This document shows positions 43,556-53,418 of a stretch of DNA of 64,000 bases, one piece after another. The notes under the pieces were generated by a model, which saw only the letters and a list, made by a program, of their open reading frames with translations, was not told the origin of the DNA and did not search any database. The stretch comes from an uncultured SAR116 cluster alpha proteobacterium. GTDB lineage: Bacteria > Pseudomonadota > Alphaproteobacteria > Puniceispirillales > Puniceispirillaceae. Both the position numbers and the translations under genes were made by a program. Positions within the stretch are counted from its first letter, which is position 1, and each line of letters begins with the position of its first letter. Location: the NCBI GenBank assembly GCA_902578815.1, contig CACHEI010000001.1, positions 97,129-161,128 of the forward strand, in the 5' to 3' direction.

Positions 43556-44488
43556 CTAGCCCAGTTCTTTTTCAAACTCTGGAACAGCTTCAAACAGATC
43601 GGCGACCAACCCGAAATCAGCAACCTGAAAAATCGGTGCTTCATCATCCTTGTTGATGGCCACGATCACCTTGCTGTCTTTCATGCCGGCAAGATGCTGG
43701 ATGGCGCCGGAAATGCCAACGGCAACATATAGATCGGGGGCAACAACCTTGCCGGTCTGGCCAACCTGATAGTCATTTGGCACAAACCCGGCATCGACGG
43801 CAGCACGTGATGCACCAACGGCTGCGCCCAGCTTGTCGGCGACCTTTTCCAACATTGCAAAATTGGAGCCATCCTGCATACCACGGCCACCAGAAATGAC
43901 GATCGGTGCAGAGGTCAGTTCAGGGCGCTCGGAGCTGGACAGTTCAGACTTCACATAGCTTGAAAGACCCGCATCACTGCCCACTGCGGCGTCCTCAATG
44001 CTGGCGCCACTACCATCTTCTGCAGCTGCGTCAAATGCAGTGCTGCGAACGGTCACAATCTTGATCGCCTCGTCTGATGTGACCGTGGCAAGTGCATTGC
44101 CCGCATAGATCGGACGTTGGAAAGTGTTGGCGTCGATGACTTGCACAATGTCGGAGATTTGCATCACATCAAGAAGCGCGGCAACACGCGGCATTATGTT
44201 TTTACCGGTTGTTGTCGCCGGTGCGAGAAGATGTGAATAGCTAGACGCCATTTTCTGAATCAGTGGAGCGACATTCTCTGCAATGCCGTGGTCCAGACTG
44301 TTACCATTAGCGATTAGCACCTTGGCCACGCCGGCAACAGCCGCCGCCGCTCTGGCAACGTCACCGCTAGTGTCGCCAGCCACCAGAACATGGATGTCAC
44401 CACCGATTTGCGATGCGGCGGTCACTGTGTTCAGAGTAGCGCCGGCCAGTTGACCATTGTCATGATCTGCAAGGACAAGAACACTCAT
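43556..44488 (-). CDS. etfA: Electron transfer flavoprotein alpha subunit
   Basis: The alpha subunit of ETF binds FAD and passes electrons from acyl-CoA and dimethylglycine-type dehydrogenases to ETF-ubiquinone oxidoreductase. The 310-residue product has an N-terminal ETF domain and the C-terminal FAD-binding segment [45 protein letters not shown] and [19 protein letters not shown]. It begins two bases after the etfB stop. Confidence 0.97.
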   Translation of the reverse strand: MSVLVLADHDNGQLAGATLNTVTAASQIGGDIHVLVAGDTSGDVARAAAAVAGVAKVLIANGNSLDHGIAENVAPLIQKMASSYSHLLAPATTTGKNIMPRVAALLDVMQISDIVQVIDANTFQRPIYAGNALATVTSDEAIKIVTVRSTAFDAAAEDGSGASIEDAAVGSDAGLSSYVKSELSSSERPELTSAPIVISGGRGMQDGSNFAMLEKVADKLGAAVGASRAAVDAGFVPNDYQVGQTGKVVAPDLYVAVGISGAIQHLAGMKDSKVIVAINKDDEAPIFQVADFGLVADLFEAVPEFEKELG

Positions 44489-44490
44489 AG

Positions 44491-45240
44491 CTATATCACC
44501 TTTGCTTCGTTTTTCAGTTTGTTAACAAGTTCGCTGACATCGGCAACCTTGATCCCGGCTGAGCGTGCTACCGGCTCTTCGACCTTGACAACGGTCAAGC
44601 GCGGAGACACGTCAACGCCAAGCTCTTCAACGGTGATCGAGTCCAGCGGCTTTTTCTTCGCTTTCATGATATTTGGCAGCGACGCGTATCTCGGCTCATT
44701 CAGGCGCAGATCAACCGTTACCACTGCTGGCATGCTGATTTCCAAATGCTCAAGACCACCATCAACTTCACGGATCACAATTGCTTTGTCATGGCCAATT
44801 TTGATGTCGGAAACAAAAGTTCCCTGAGCCCAGCCCAGAAGGGCAGCCAACATCTGACCTGTCTGGTTGCAATCATCATCGATCGCTTGCTTGCCAACAA
44901 AAACGAGGCTCGGCTTTTCACGGGCAACAACCTCCTTCAGCAGCTTTGCCACTGCTAGAGGCTCAATATTATGCGACGCGTCGATATGAATGCCGCGGTC
45001 TGCGCCCATGGCGAGCCCGGTGCGGATCGTTTCCTGATTCTGTGACGGGCCGATTGACACGACAACTATCTCGTCTGCGCCGCCGCTTTCCTTAAGGCGG
45101 AGTGCCTGCTCAACGGCAATTTCGTCAAAAGGGTTCATCGCCATTTTGACGTTGGCGAGCTCAACGCCTGAGTTATCAGCTTTGACCCTGACTTTTACGT
45201 TGTAGTCGATGACCCGCTTGATTGGTACGAGCACTTTCAT
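44491..45240 (-). CDS. etfB: Electron transfer flavoprotein beta subunit
   Basis: ETF beta binds AMP and, with etfA, shuttles electrons into the respiratory chain. The 249-residue protein begins [20 protein letters not shown], has [17 protein letters not shown] and the ETF-beta signature region [34 protein letters not shown] 45240 has GGAGG 8 bases upstream; an upstream in-frame TTG (45258) is not needed. It is in an operon with pduO-like, HIG1-like and folD genes. Confidence 0.97.
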   Translation of the reverse strand: MKVLVPIKRVIDYNVKVRVKADNSGVELANVKMAMNPFDEIAVEQALRLKESGGADEIVVVSIGPSQNQETIRTGLAMGADRGIHIDASHNIEPLAVAKLLKEVVAREKPSLVFVGKQAIDDDCNQTGQMLAALLGWAQGTFVSDIKIGHDKAIVIREVDGGLEHLEISMPAVVTVDLRLNEPRYASLPNIMKAKKKPLDSITVEELGVDVSPRLTVVKVEEPVARSAGIKVADVSELVNKLKNEAKVI

Positions 45241-45311
45241 GTTTGTATCCTCCAACATGATACTTTGTTTCTGCCTCTAGGTTCAGTACTGTGGACGGGA
45301 AAACTGCTTCA

Positions 45312-45884
45312 TTACTGGCCTGAATTTTCTCCGGGCCGCCATAATACATCTGTTTTGCCATTTTCATTGAGATTTCGTGCCAGCACGAACAGATGATCTG
45401 AAAGCCGATTTATATATTGCATCGCAGCATCATTCACCTCTTCTTTAGTCGCCAGTTCGGTAATCTGTCTTTCGGCGCGACGTGTCACGGTGCGCGCCAG
45501 GTGGAGCCAAGCCGACACGTCTGATCCACCAGGCAGGATGAACGAGTTCAGCGATTCCAACTCGGCGTTCATCATGTCTATCTCTGCTTCCAGCCGCTCA
45601 ACCTGAACGGATGTTACCCTAAGCGCTGGTTCACCAGTATCGGGTGTCGCCAGATCAGCGCCAAGGTCAAACAGATCATTCTGGATGCGACCTAGCATCG
45701 CATCTGCTGCTTGTCGGGCTTCGGTCTTGCAATGAAGCCTGGCAAGGCCAATTACGGAATTGGCCTCGTCAACTTCCCCGAAAGCAGACGGACGCTGTGC
45801 ATGTTTTGCGACCCGCATGCCATTGACTAGGCTTGTTTTACCACCATCACCCATTCGAGTATAAATTTTATTAAGTTTTACCAT
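45312..45884 (-). CDS. ATP:cob(I)alamin adenosyltransferase, PduO type
   Basis: Adds the adenosyl group to cob(I)alamin to make coenzyme B12. The 190-residue product has the N-terminal ATP motif KIYTRMGDGGKTSLVNG, slightly diverged from TRTGDDGTTGL. Further landmarks are GEVDEANSVIGLA, IQNDLFDLGADLATP, FILPGGSDVSAWLHLARTVTRRAER and YINRLSDHLFVLAR. ATG 45884 matches the family start (MVKLNKIYTR); ATG 45908, six bases after the previous stop, is also possible. A B12-dependent enzyme such as methylmalonyl-CoA mutase is implied elsewhere in the genome. Confidence 0.9.
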   Translation of the reverse strand: MVKLNKIYTRMGDGGKTSLVNGMRVAKHAQRPSAFGEVDEANSVIGLARLHCKTEARQAADAMLGRIQNDLFDLGADLATPDTGEPALRVTSVQVERLEAEIDMMNAELESLNSFILPGGSDVSAWLHLARTVTRRAERQITELATKEEVNDAAMQYINRLSDHLFVLARNLNENGKTDVLWRPGENSGQ

Positions 45885-45914
45885 GTTCACATCAAATTTT
45901 GATTTCATTTCTGC

Positions 45915-46118
45915 CTAGGCGTTGCCGTCTTTGCGCAGCCACATCAGAACCAGAATGACAACAAGCGCCAACGCCTGAAAGATGATCCGATAGCGCATGA
46001 TCCGGTTGGAGTTCTTTACGTTGTAGGTGCCACCACGTGCCATTGTCAGAACGCCCCAGCCCAGAATGCCCGCAACAATCACAAGGGAGGCCACCAAAAT
46101 GGTTTGGTCTATCGTCAT
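45915..46118 (-). CDS. Twin-transmembrane HIG1-like small protein
   Basis: A 67-residue protein with two membrane helices (ILVASLVIVAGILGWGVLTMA and IFQALALVVILVLMWL) joined by the loop RGGTYNVKNSNRIMRYR. This G-x-x-N-x-K-x-S/N-N-x-x-M-R-x-R pattern is that of the HIG1 domain, whose mitochondrial members tune cytochrome oxidase. A role in the bacterium is unproven. GGAG sits 9 bases before ATG 46118. It precedes the adenosyltransferase gene, as in other alphaproteobacteria. Confidence 0.85.
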   Translation of the reverse strand: MTIDQTILVASLVIVAGILGWGVLTMARGGTYNVKNSNRIMRYRIIFQALALVVILVLMWLRKDGNA

Positions 46119-46181
46119 TTTCTGGGCTCCTGCCCCAATTGTCATACCTGATTCTTAAATAGATATCGGACTGGCAAAAAA

Positions 46182-47078
46182 CTATATGTTACCAATCGAA
46201 ACATTGAACCGACGCGCGGCAGCAACCGCCGTGTTGCGGAGCAGGCAGCCGATGGTCATTGGGCCAACACCGCCAGGAACAGGAGTAATAGCCCCGGCTT
46301 TTTCTGCCGCTGTCGCGTAATTGACATCACCTGTGAGACGAAATTTGCCTGAACCGCGTTCAGGTGCCAGCACGCGATTGATGCCGACATCAATCACTGT
46401 GGCCCCTGGTTTCACATAATCACTGGTAATCATCTCCGGCCGTCCCACGGCAGCGACAAGAATATCAGCATTGGCACAGACAGCTGGTAAATCCTTTGTC
46501 TGTGAGTGGGCAATAGTTACGGTGCAGCTCTCACGCAACAGCAGCTGTGCCATTGGTTTGCCAACAATGTTCGAGCGCCCGACAACAACTGCATTTAATC
46601 CTGACAGGGATTCAAGCTGGTCGCGCAGCAGCAGCAAACATCCGTAGGGTGTGCAGGGCACTAGCGATTGCTGACCTGTTGCCAGAAGACCGGCATTGAC
46701 CACATGAAATCCGTCAACATCCTTTTCAGGGGCGATCGCGTTGATCACCGCGTCCTCATCAATCTGATCTGGTAGAGGCAATTGGACAAGGATGCCGTCA
46801 ACAGTGTTATCCGCGTTCATCTCGTCGATCAGTGCCAGCAGAGTTGCCTGATCGGTGGTTGAGGGCAAGCGGTGTTCGATTGAACGCATGCCAGCTGTTG
46901 TCGTACGTTCAATTTTGTTGCGAACATAAACGGCGCTGGCCGGATGCTCGCCAACCAGAATGACGGCGAGCGCTGGTGCCCTCCCAATGGCGGCCTCGAT
47001 AGACTTCGCCTCGACAGCAACCATCTGTACCAATTTTTCTGAAAAAGCTTTGCCGTCAATTACTGAAGCTTGCGTCAT
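46182..47078 (-). CDS. folD: Bifunctional methylene-THF dehydrogenase/cyclohydrolase
   Basis: Interconverts 5,10-methylene- and 10-formyl-tetrahydrofolate. The 298-residue product has [14 protein letters not shown] (catalytic Lys56-type region), [41 protein letters not shown] and the C-terminal [15 protein letters not shown] signature. ATG 47078 was chosen for AAGGGGAT 6 bases upstream. A perfect palindrome lies about 60 bases upstream of the start. Confidence 0.97.
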   Translation of the reverse strand: MTQASVIDGKAFSEKLVQMVAVEAKSIEAAIGRAPALAVILVGEHPASAVYVRNKIERTTTAGMRSIEHRLPSTTDQATLLALIDEMNADNTVDGILVQLPLPDQIDEDAVINAIAPEKDVDGFHVVNAGLLATGQQSLVPCTPYGCLLLLRDQLESLSGLNAVVVGRSNIVGKPMAQLLLRESCTVTIAHSQTKDLPAVCANADILVAAVGRPEMITSDYVKPGATVIDVGINRVLAPERGSGKFRLTGDVNYATAAEKAGAITPVPGGVGPMTIGCLLRNTAVAAARRFNVSIGNI

Positions 47079-47125
47079 TACTATCCCCTTACACGTCACA
47101 GAAGAGCCCTATGATCAGTGTCAGT

Positions 47126-47148
47126 CAAAACAGGTGACACCTGTTTTG
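47126..47148. repeat. Perfect 23-bp palindrome upstream of folD
   Basis: CAAAACAGGTG (47126-47136) and its exact complement CACCTGTTTTG (47138-47148) flank a single central A. It is centred 59 bases upstream of the folD start and 62 bases after the yggT stop. One-base loop and lack of a following T-run argue for an operator rather than a terminator, but the internal AAAA/TTTT would also allow a weak bidirectional terminator. Confidence 0.6.
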
Positions 47149-47198
47149 CGCCCCAAATTCACCTTTACACGACATTGTCGCGGTCAACTGTTTCAATA

Positions 47199-47480
47199 CT
47201 AAGCTGTCATCACGTCAATCAGCAAATTCCGCAGGAATTGTGCAACCAGGAAAACAACAATTGGACTAAAATCAATGCCACCAAGATCAGGCAAGAATTG
47301 CCGGATGCGGCTCAAAATTGGTTCATGTATCCGGCCGAGTACGGAAACAGCCGCCCGCACTATTGGCTGCCATGGATTGACGATGCGAAAGGCGATCAAC
47401 CACCCTACTATGATGTAGGCGAGTAAGGTCCAGATATAGAGGTTAACAATCTGGTCAATCAGGATGATGAATGCATTCAT
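47199..47480 (-). CDS. YggT family membrane protein
   Basis: A 93-residue protein with two hydrophobic segments (IILIDQIVNLYIWTLLAYIIVGWLIAF and SPIVVFLVAQFLRNLLI) around the conserved loop NPWQPIVRAAVSVLGRIHEPILSRIRQFLP. This N-P...EP-x-L-x-x-x-R pattern defines the YggT family, implicated in osmotic tolerance or septum-linked membrane functions. ATG 47480 (MNAFIILI) is the family start. It lies upstream of folD, as is common. Confidence 0.88.
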   Translation of the reverse strand: MNAFIILIDQIVNLYIWTLLAYIIVGWLIAFRIVNPWQPIVRAAVSVLGRIHEPILSRIRQFLPDLGGIDFSPIVVFLVAQFLRNLLIDVMTA

Positions 47481-47669
47481 TCCAGGTCCCCGGTTAAGAT
47501 GACTGATTGGTTCTGATGCCAGACCATACACCCATCTTAACGGCGCATACAATCTTCTCGTTGGTACTTCTCAAGGATTCCTTATCACAATGACAGATGA
47601 TGTAAAAATAGCTTTTCCGATCCTTATTTTATTTGATCATCGATAGCGGTGACTGTTAAGTCTTGGCAT

Positions 47670-48326
47670 ATGACGAAGAAGCATCAACATAGTAATCAGC
47701 TCGAAGCGCAGATGACCCGCGGCCTAGGCCGCAAACACGCGCCAGTCATTTTCGCCATAATCCTGTTCCTGTCTCTTGCTATTGGTTTGTTCACTGTCTT
47801 TGAGAAGCAGGCCCAGAAATCACTAGTAGGGTTTCCCAACTTTGCTGATAGTTCATTTGTCTTGATCGACCAGAACGGCGATCTACGCAGCAATGCAGAT
47901 TTTGTTGGCAATCCAATTGCGCTATTCTTTGGCTTTACTTATTGCCCTGATGTTTGTCCTACAACCTTGATGTCGCTGGCCAATTCACTTGATGCGTTAA
48001 GCGATTCTGGTGTGGATGCGGATCGGCTGCAAATCATTTTTATCTCAGTAGATGCCGAGCGCGATACACCGCAACAAGTGCATGACTATTTGACATTATT
48101 TGAAATGAATGTAGTGGGCTTGACTGGCGAAGCACAAGCGCTAGCTGATAGCCGCACCGCGTTTGGCGCATTTGCTCAGAAAATTGAGAGCGAAGACGGT
48201 TATTTTACCTATGACCATTCGGCGGCAGTTTATCTTTATCGGTCGGATGGAAGCTTTGCTGGGACAATTGTTTTCAACGAACCCAAAGAGTTCATTCGCG
48301 AGAAGCTCCAAAGCCTTCTAAATTGA
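47670..48326 (+). CDS. SCO1/SenC copper chaperone
   Basis: Sco1-type protein that delivers copper to or reduces the CuA site of cytochrome c oxidase. The 218-residue product has one N-terminal membrane helix (APVIFAIILFLSLAIGLFTVF) and a thioredoxin-like domain. The copper ligands are in FTYCPDVCPTTL plus a histidine in YFTYDHSAAVYL. ISVDAERDTPQQV is also conserved. The start is uncertain (GTG 47649, ATG 47670 or ATG 47712). It stands alone, convergent with acs. Confidence 0.9.
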   Translation: MTKKHQHSNQLEAQMTRGLGRKHAPVIFAIILFLSLAIGLFTVFEKQAQKSLVGFPNFADSSFVLIDQNGDLRSNADFVGNPIALFFGFTYCPDVCPTTLMSLANSLDALSDSGVDADRLQIIFISVDAERDTPQQVHDYLTLFEMNVVGLTGEAQALADSRTAFGAFAQKIESEDGYFTYDHSAAVYLYRSDGSFAGTIVFNEPKEFIREKLQSLLN

Positions 48327-48479
48327 TTACCAGAGACAAAATTCTTGTACTCGTTGGAGTGGTACTGGTAAGCGGTGAGGTACCAAGAAGTTCAACGTAT
48401 TAGTAAAAACTGCTGACAAACGTTCTGACTTGCCAGAGCAATCGCGAAATTACAGGACAGCTTAGCCAGAGCTGAATTG

Positions 48480-50420
48480 TTAGCGGTTCTGTCGATTGTC
48501 CACCAGATGATCAACAACAGCAGGATCTTGCAGTGTTGAAGTATCGCCCAGCTGATCATATTCATTCGCGGCGATCTTTCTTAGGATGCGTCGCATGATT
48601 TTGCCTGACCTGGTTTTTGGCAATTGCGGTGCCCACTGCAGCAGATCCGGTGTGGCGATTGGCCCAATTTCTTTGCGCGTCCACTGCCTTAGGTCTGCAG
48701 CCAGCTCATTGGTGGCACTAACACTTTCAACCAAAGTAACATAAGCATAAATGCCCTGACCCTTGATGTCGTGAGGATAGCCCACAACCGCGGCCTCGGC
48801 GACCTGTGGGTGCGCCACCAGCGCAGATTCTATCTCGGCAGTTCCCATTCGATGCCCGGAGACATTCAAAACATCATCAACGCGACCGGTGATCCAGTAA
48901 TAGCCATCTTCGTCACGCCGTGCCCCATCACCAGTAAAATAGCGGCCGGGAAAGGTAGTGAAATAGGTCTCGATGAATCGCTGATGGTCGCGGTACACTG
49001 TGCGCATTTGGCCGGGCCAGGAATTTTGGAGACACAGGTTCCCGTCAGTCGCCCCCGTGAGCTCGTTGTTTTCTCCATCAACCAGCAAAGGTTTGATTCC
49101 GAAAAAGGGCCGGGTTGCCGAGCCGGGTTTTGTCACTGTTGCCCCAGGTAATGGCGTGATCAGGATGCCGCCGGTCTCAGTTTGGAACCAAGTATCCACA
49201 ATTGGGCAACGACCATCGCCAACGACTTCATGATACCACATCCAAGCTTCTGGATTTATGGGCTCCCCAACTGTACCAAGCAGTCTTAGTGAAGACCTGT
49301 CACAGGTCTTGACTGGGGCGTCTCCCTCACGCATTAGCGCGCGTATAGCGGTTGGCGCCGTGTAAAATATGTTGACTTTGTGCTTGTCAACAACCTGCCA
49401 GAATCGTGAGCTGTTAGGGTGGGTAGGAACTCCTTCAAAAATCATGGTAATGGCACCATTTGCCAGCGGTCCATAAACGATGTAGCTGTGGCCGGTGATC
49501 CATCCAACATCTGCCGAACACCAGTAGATTTCACCATCATGATAGTCAAAGACATACTTATGTGTCATCGATGCGTACACCATGTAACCTCCGGTGGTGT
49601 GCAGAACCCCCTTGGGCTTTCCTGTCGATCCAGAGGTGTACAGAATAAACATCGGGTCTTCCGCATTCATCTCCTCAGCCGGACAATCCGCCGAGGCGAC
49701 TGCCATCGCTTCATGATACCAGACATCGCGGCCCTCAACCCATTCGACAGACCCACCCGTTCGCTTGACAATGATTGACTTTGCGCAGTCAGGGCAGTTC
49801 TGCAATGCTTTGTCGGTGAACTGTTTTAGAGGAATGACCTTGCCGCCGCGAACGCCTTCATCGGCTGTGATCACCATGGTTGATTCACAATCGAGAATAC
49901 GTCCTGCCAGCGCGTCAGGCGAGAAGCCGCCAAAAACGACCGAATGAACAGCCCCAATCCGCGCACAGGCCAGCATGGCAACTGCTGCTTCAGGAATCAT
50001 CGGCATGTATATGGTTATGCGGTCACCCTTGGAGGCTCCATTGGCCTTGAGAACATTTGAAAATTTACACACCTCTTCATGGAGTTGCCGATAAGTGATA
50101 GCGCGGTGGTCCTTGGGATTGTCACCTTCCCAGATGATTGCTGTCTGATCCCCACGGGTGGCAAGGTGCCGGTCAAGGCAATTCGCCGCAGCATTTAAAG
50201 TACCATCAGCATACCAGCGGATGTGGAGATCGGTAGCGTCAAAGGAGACGTCACTGATTTGGCTGTAGGGCTTCATCCAGTCAATGCGCTGGCCCTGTTC
50301 GGCCCAGAAGGCGTCAGGATCGGCAAGTGATTTTTCGTAAAGTGCCTCGTATCCCTCATTGTCAATATGGGCATTTCTAGCCAATGCCTTGCTCGGCTCG
50401 AAAACAACGTTTTGACTCAT
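48480..50420 (-). CDS. acs: Acetyl-CoA synthetase
   Basis: Activates acetate to acetyl-CoA through acetyl-AMP. The 646-residue AMP-forming enzyme has [20 protein letters not shown] (P-loop), [24 protein letters not shown] and [20 protein letters not shown]. The C-terminal [16 protein letters not shown] carries the lysine normally acetylated for control. GGAGG precedes the ATG. No regulator is adjacent. The 153-base spacer to sco1 shows only weak inverted repeats. Confidence 0.97.
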   Translation of the reverse strand: MSQNVVFEPSKALARNAHIDNEGYEALYEKSLADPDAFWAEQGQRIDWMKPYSQISDVSFDATDLHIRWYADGTLNAAANCLDRHLATRGDQTAIIWEGDNPKDHRAITYRQLHEEVCKFSNVLKANGASKGDRITIYMPMIPEAAVAMLACARIGAVHSVVFGGFSPDALAGRILDCESTMVITADEGVRGGKVIPLKQFTDKALQNCPDCAKSIIVKRTGGSVEWVEGRDVWYHEAMAVASADCPAEEMNAEDPMFILYTSGSTGKPKGVLHTTGGYMVYASMTHKYVFDYHDGEIYWCSADVGWITGHSYIVYGPLANGAITMIFEGVPTHPNSSRFWQVVDKHKVNIFYTAPTAIRALMREGDAPVKTCDRSSLRLLGTVGEPINPEAWMWYHEVVGDGRCPIVDTWFQTETGGILITPLPGATVTKPGSATRPFFGIKPLLVDGENNELTGATDGNLCLQNSWPGQMRTVYRDHQRFIETYFTTFPGRYFTGDGARRDEDGYYWITGRVDDVLNVSGHRMGTAEIESALVAHPQVAEAAVVGYPHDIKGQGIYAYVTLVESVSATNELAADLRQWTRKEIGPIATPDLLQWAPQLPKTRSGKIMRRILRKIAANEYDQLGDTSTLQDPAVVDHLVDNRQNR

Positions 50421-50529
50421 TCCCTAATCCTCCGGTGATGATGGTGGACGTCCATTGCGTCCTGGTCCATTCTCTTAATGGCGGAAACATTTTAGACTGC
50501 CAGAGTGTCTGTCGGCAAGCCAGTCGGTG

Positions 50530-51099
50530 TTAGTCTATATCGTCTGGCTGTCTCGTTTGGATGGCCTTGTTTTCTATTATCTTAAGATCGTAAATGCCGC
50601 TGGTGTCTAGGATGGCGCGGCAAAGCGCACTGGAAAACCCTGCCCGTGCGAGCGATCCCATATGCCGGTGACGCGTTCTCTCGTCAGCCACTCCCTGAAA
50701 AAATGGTCCGAGCCGGCGGCGTCTGGCAAAATGGATAGCTGCCGCTAGTTCGGCATTTTGATGATCGGCGTCCGCGGTGCGGAGTGCTGTCGCAATCGCA
50801 GCGTCATCAAGAGCATGCTGGCGCAGTCGCTGGCGTATCGCCATGGTCGATTTCCCCTGTTGGCGCTGGCTGCGTGCCTGGCTTGCAGCAAAGGCGACAT
50901 CGTCGATGTAGCCGAGACGCTGACATTTTTCAATGACGCGGGTCATCGCACCCACAACCTCTGCGGTTTCGGTGTTTGCAAGTTTTCTCTTGGCAAACCG
51001 GTTCAGCACCTCACGAAGCCGGTGCTCGGATGCGCTGTAGCGTCCGAGATAATGAACGGCCTTGTTCATTAGGCGTGTCTCGGTTTTCTCAATGTTCAT
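50530..51099 (-). CDS. recX: RecA regulator RecX
   Basis: RecX binds RecA filaments and limits recombination. The 189-residue product has three-helix RecX repeats: YSASEHRLREVLNRF, then CQRLGYIDDVAFAASQARSQRQQGKSTMAIRQRLRQHALDD, then HRHMGSLARAGFSSALCRAIL. It is diverged in the last repeat. ATG 51099 is chosen; the longer frame to 51198 would overlap the divergent permease promoter region. recA is not adjacent. Confidence 0.85.
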   Translation of the reverse strand: MNIEKTETRLMNKAVHYLGRYSASEHRLREVLNRFAKRKLANTETAEVVGAMTRVIEKCQRLGYIDDVAFAASQARSQRQQGKSTMAIRQRLRQHALDDAAIATALRTADADHQNAELAAAIHFARRRRLGPFFQGVADERTRHRHMGSLARAGFSSALCRAILDTSGIYDLKIIENKAIQTRQPDDID

Positions 51100-51233
51100 G
51101 GGTCCAGCTGGGTTGGTTATTTTGCAGAGATAGCGAGATCTAGTATGCGGGCTGTTTTGCGAAGCCGCAAGGCCGGTTGCCAACCGATCTGGAGCCATTG
51201 CGCTTTTTTGCGCTTCTTCCTATGTTAGCGGCA

Positions 51234-52100
51234 ATGATCGAAAAACATTATATTACTAAATCATCTCCATCCAACAGCGCAGCGGCGCCAACCCGCGATG
51301 ACCAACGTTTCATTAGGCCAATACAAATTGATAAAATTAACTGGATCGGTCTGCAAACACTTTATTTGCGGGAAGTTCAGCGGTTCTTGAAGGTTGCCAC
51401 GCAAACTCTTGCAGCACCGGTGATTACCTCGATTCTTTTCCTGATGGTCTTTTCCGTCGCTATAGGTGATCGTGCCGGCCTGTCGGGTGGGGTTGATTTC
51501 GTCTCATTTCTGATCCCGGGTCTTGTGATGATGACGGTGCTGCAGAATGCCTTTGCCAACACGTCTTCATCTATCGTGGTATCAAAGGTTCAGGGTAATA
51601 TCGTGGATCTATTGATGCCTCCGCTGGGCCCAGGAGAGCTACTATTCGGTCTTGCCGCAGGCGGAATGACGCGTGGTATCTTGGTCGGTGTTTGTGCGGC
51701 GATTTGTCTTGCCGTTTTGGGTGGTCTAGGTTTGCCGAGTCAGCCCTTTGTCGCGATGGCCTTTCTATTTCTGGGTTCACTTCTGATGGCGCTTGTTGGA
51801 ATTTTGGCGGGCATCAGGGCGAATAAGTTTGATGAAATGGCAGCCATTACGAATTTCATCATCCAGCCGCTGGCCTTTCTGTCTGGCACCTTCTACTCCA
51901 TCAATAGATTGCCAGCACCTTTTGACACCATTGCCACCCTCAATCCCGTATTTTATATGATTGATGGGTTTCGTTATGGCATGATCGGCGTCGCTGACAG
52001 ATCAATCGTGATCGGCTTGATAAGCCTGACTCTTCTGAATCTTGTTCTGGGTTACGTCTGTTACCGAGTGCTGTGCAGTGGATGGCGGCTTAAAAGCTGA
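51234..52100 (+). CDS. ABC-2 type transport permease
   Basis: A 288-residue integral membrane protein with about six hydrophobic segments. The ABC-2 permease signature region is GELLFGLAAGGMTRGILVGV...MALVGILAGIRANKFDEMAAITNFIIQPLAFLSGTFYSI. The YadH/daunorubicin-exporter class fits best. The N-terminus reads WIGLQTLYLREVQRFLKVATQTLAAPVITSILFLMVF. No ATPase partner is encoded beside it, so it must pair with one elsewhere. ATG 51234 is used; ATG 51222 is four codons upstream. Substrate is unknown. Confidence 0.85.
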   Translation: MIEKHYITKSSPSNSAAAPTRDDQRFIRPIQIDKINWIGLQTLYLREVQRFLKVATQTLAAPVITSILFLMVFSVAIGDRAGLSGGVDFVSFLIPGLVMMTVLQNAFANTSSSIVVSKVQGNIVDLLMPPLGPGELLFGLAAGGMTRGILVGVCAAICLAVLGGLGLPSQPFVAMAFLFLGSLLMALVGILAGIRANKFDEMAAITNFIIQPLAFLSGTFYSINRLPAPFDTIATLNPVFYMIDGFRYGMIGVADRSIVIGLISLTLLNLVLGYVCYRVLCSGWRLKS

Positions 52101-52149
52101 TTGAGCGCGATCCCCAAAGAGGGGGCTTTGAATGTGAATAGGGAAAAAA

Positions 52150-53265
52150 ATGAGTGGCAATGAGCAGACAATCGGCATTTTACCTGTCCAGCAACTCCGA
52201 CAGGCGATAGAGGCTGGAATCATTGCATCCGAAAATGACATCGAAGCAGCGCAAATTCAACCGGCCAGTCTTGACTTGCGCCTCGGCAAGGATGCTTGGC
52301 GGGTGCAGGCTTCCTTTTTGCCCGGGCGCGGCATGGGTGTGACTGATAAGCTTGAGAAATTTGCCATGCACCAAATTGACCTCAGTGATGGTGCAGTGCT
52401 GGAACGCGGCTGTGTCTATATTGTCAAGCTCCAGGAAGCGCTCTTCCTCCCCGCCGATCTGTCGGCAACGGCCAACCCTAAAAGCTCGACTGGCCGGCTT
52501 GATATTTTCACGCGCCTGATCACCGATGGTGCCGGTGAGTTTGAGGCTGTGGAAAATGGGTATGAGGGGCCGCTCTATGCTGAGATTTCACCGCGCACCT
52601 TCTCTGTTCTGGTTCGCGCTGGTTCGCGTCTGTCGCAGCTGCGCCTTCGCCGTGGACCTGCTATGATTTCCGACAATGCCATGCAGCAGTTGCAGGAGAC
52701 CACCGGTCTGGTGCATGGCAGCGAGACGCCGGATATCCGTGATGGGGTGGGGTTGAGTGTCAATCTGCTGCCTGATGAGAAAAGCGGAATGATCGGATGG
52801 CGCGCGCGCAAACATGCCGGTCTAATCGACATCGACGCCCCTCACAGCTGTGCTGTCAACGCCTTTTGGGAACGGTTGACTGAGACTGATCTGGTCGCTG
52901 GTGGGTTGGTGCTAAATCCGGATGAATTCTACATTTTGGCAAGTCGTGAATTTGTCACTGTGCCGCATGGATATGCCGCCGAGATGCGCGCCTATGATAC
53001 GCGCGTTGGCGAATTCCGGGCGCATTATGCGGGCTTCTTTGACCCTGGTTTTGGCATGGAGGAGCTTGGCGCTGGCCAGACCCGTGCGGTGTTAGAGGTG
53101 CGCTCGCATGACGTACCTTTTCTCATTGAGCAGGGGCAAACGGTGTGTCGGTTGGTTTATGAACCGATGGCAGAACGCCCCGTTGCCCTTTATGGCGATG
53201 CCAGTTTAACATCGAACTACCAGTCGCAGGGGCTTCGTCTCGCCAAACATTTCATTCAGCATTGA
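52150..53265 (+). CDS. 2'-Deoxycytidine 5'-triphosphate deaminase, tandem-domain type
   Basis: The 371-residue product matches the long alphaproteobacterial Dcd-type protein with two trimeric-dUTPase-like domains in tandem. The first has IQPASLDLRLG, NPKSSTGRLDIFTRLI and AEISPRTFSVLVRAGSRLSQLRL. The second has NPDEFYILASREFVTVPHGYAAEMRAYDTRVGEFRAHYAGFFDPGFG. It deaminates dCTP toward dUMP/dTTP supply. The deaminase role is from family knowledge. It follows the ABC permease by 49 bases. Confidence 0.88.
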   Translation: MSGNEQTIGILPVQQLRQAIEAGIIASENDIEAAQIQPASLDLRLGKDAWRVQASFLPGRGMGVTDKLEKFAMHQIDLSDGAVLERGCVYIVKLQEALFLPADLSATANPKSSTGRLDIFTRLITDGAGEFEAVENGYEGPLYAEISPRTFSVLVRAGSRLSQLRLRRGPAMISDNAMQQLQETTGLVHGSETPDIRDGVGLSVNLLPDEKSGMIGWRARKHAGLIDIDAPHSCAVNAFWERLTETDLVAGGLVLNPDEFYILASREFVTVPHGYAAEMRAYDTRVGEFRAHYAGFFDPGFGMEELGAGQTRAVLEVRSHDVPFLIEQGQTVCRLVYEPMAERPVALYGDASLTSNYQSQGLRLAKHFIQH

Positions 53266-53319
53266 CTCGGCCTTGTATTGAGGCACTGACCATTGATTTG
53301 TTCAAAGCACCATCCTTCT

Positions 53320-53358
53320 TGACATTTCATGTCAGAAAGGCCAAGGATTTTCTATAAT
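53320..53358 (+). promoter_or_regulatory. argD promoter with overlapping palindromic operator
   Basis: A perfect -10 TATAAT (53353-53358) lies 115 bases before the argD start. The -35 region is poor but is overlapped by the palindrome TGACAT-TTC-ATGTCA (53320-53334), centred near -38 relative to a start at about 53365. That position suits a repressor or a class II activator. No ArgR-like site sequence is recognisable. Confidence 0.5.
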
Positions 53359-53369
53359 TTTGGATTTAC

Positions 53370-53418
53370 GCATAACCACCGGCGCTGTCAATTGACGGGT
53401 TGGTGGTTATGCCTTTTT
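53370..53418 (+). terminator. Terminator-like hairpin in the argD leader
   Basis: GCATAACCACC (53370-53380) pairs perfectly with GGTGGTTATGC (53402-53412), followed by C and five Ts (53414-53418). The 21-base loop contains the self-complementary GTCAATTGAC. It could end transcription from the upstream dCTP deaminase gene. Because it begins about 5 bases after the predicted argD transcription start, it may also act as an attenuator. Confidence 0.65.

Noticed and set aside
48327..48479. Terminator between sco1 and acs
   Set aside because: TGGTAC/GTACCA and CAGCT/AGCTG repeats are short, far apart or lack a T-run; nothing convincing.
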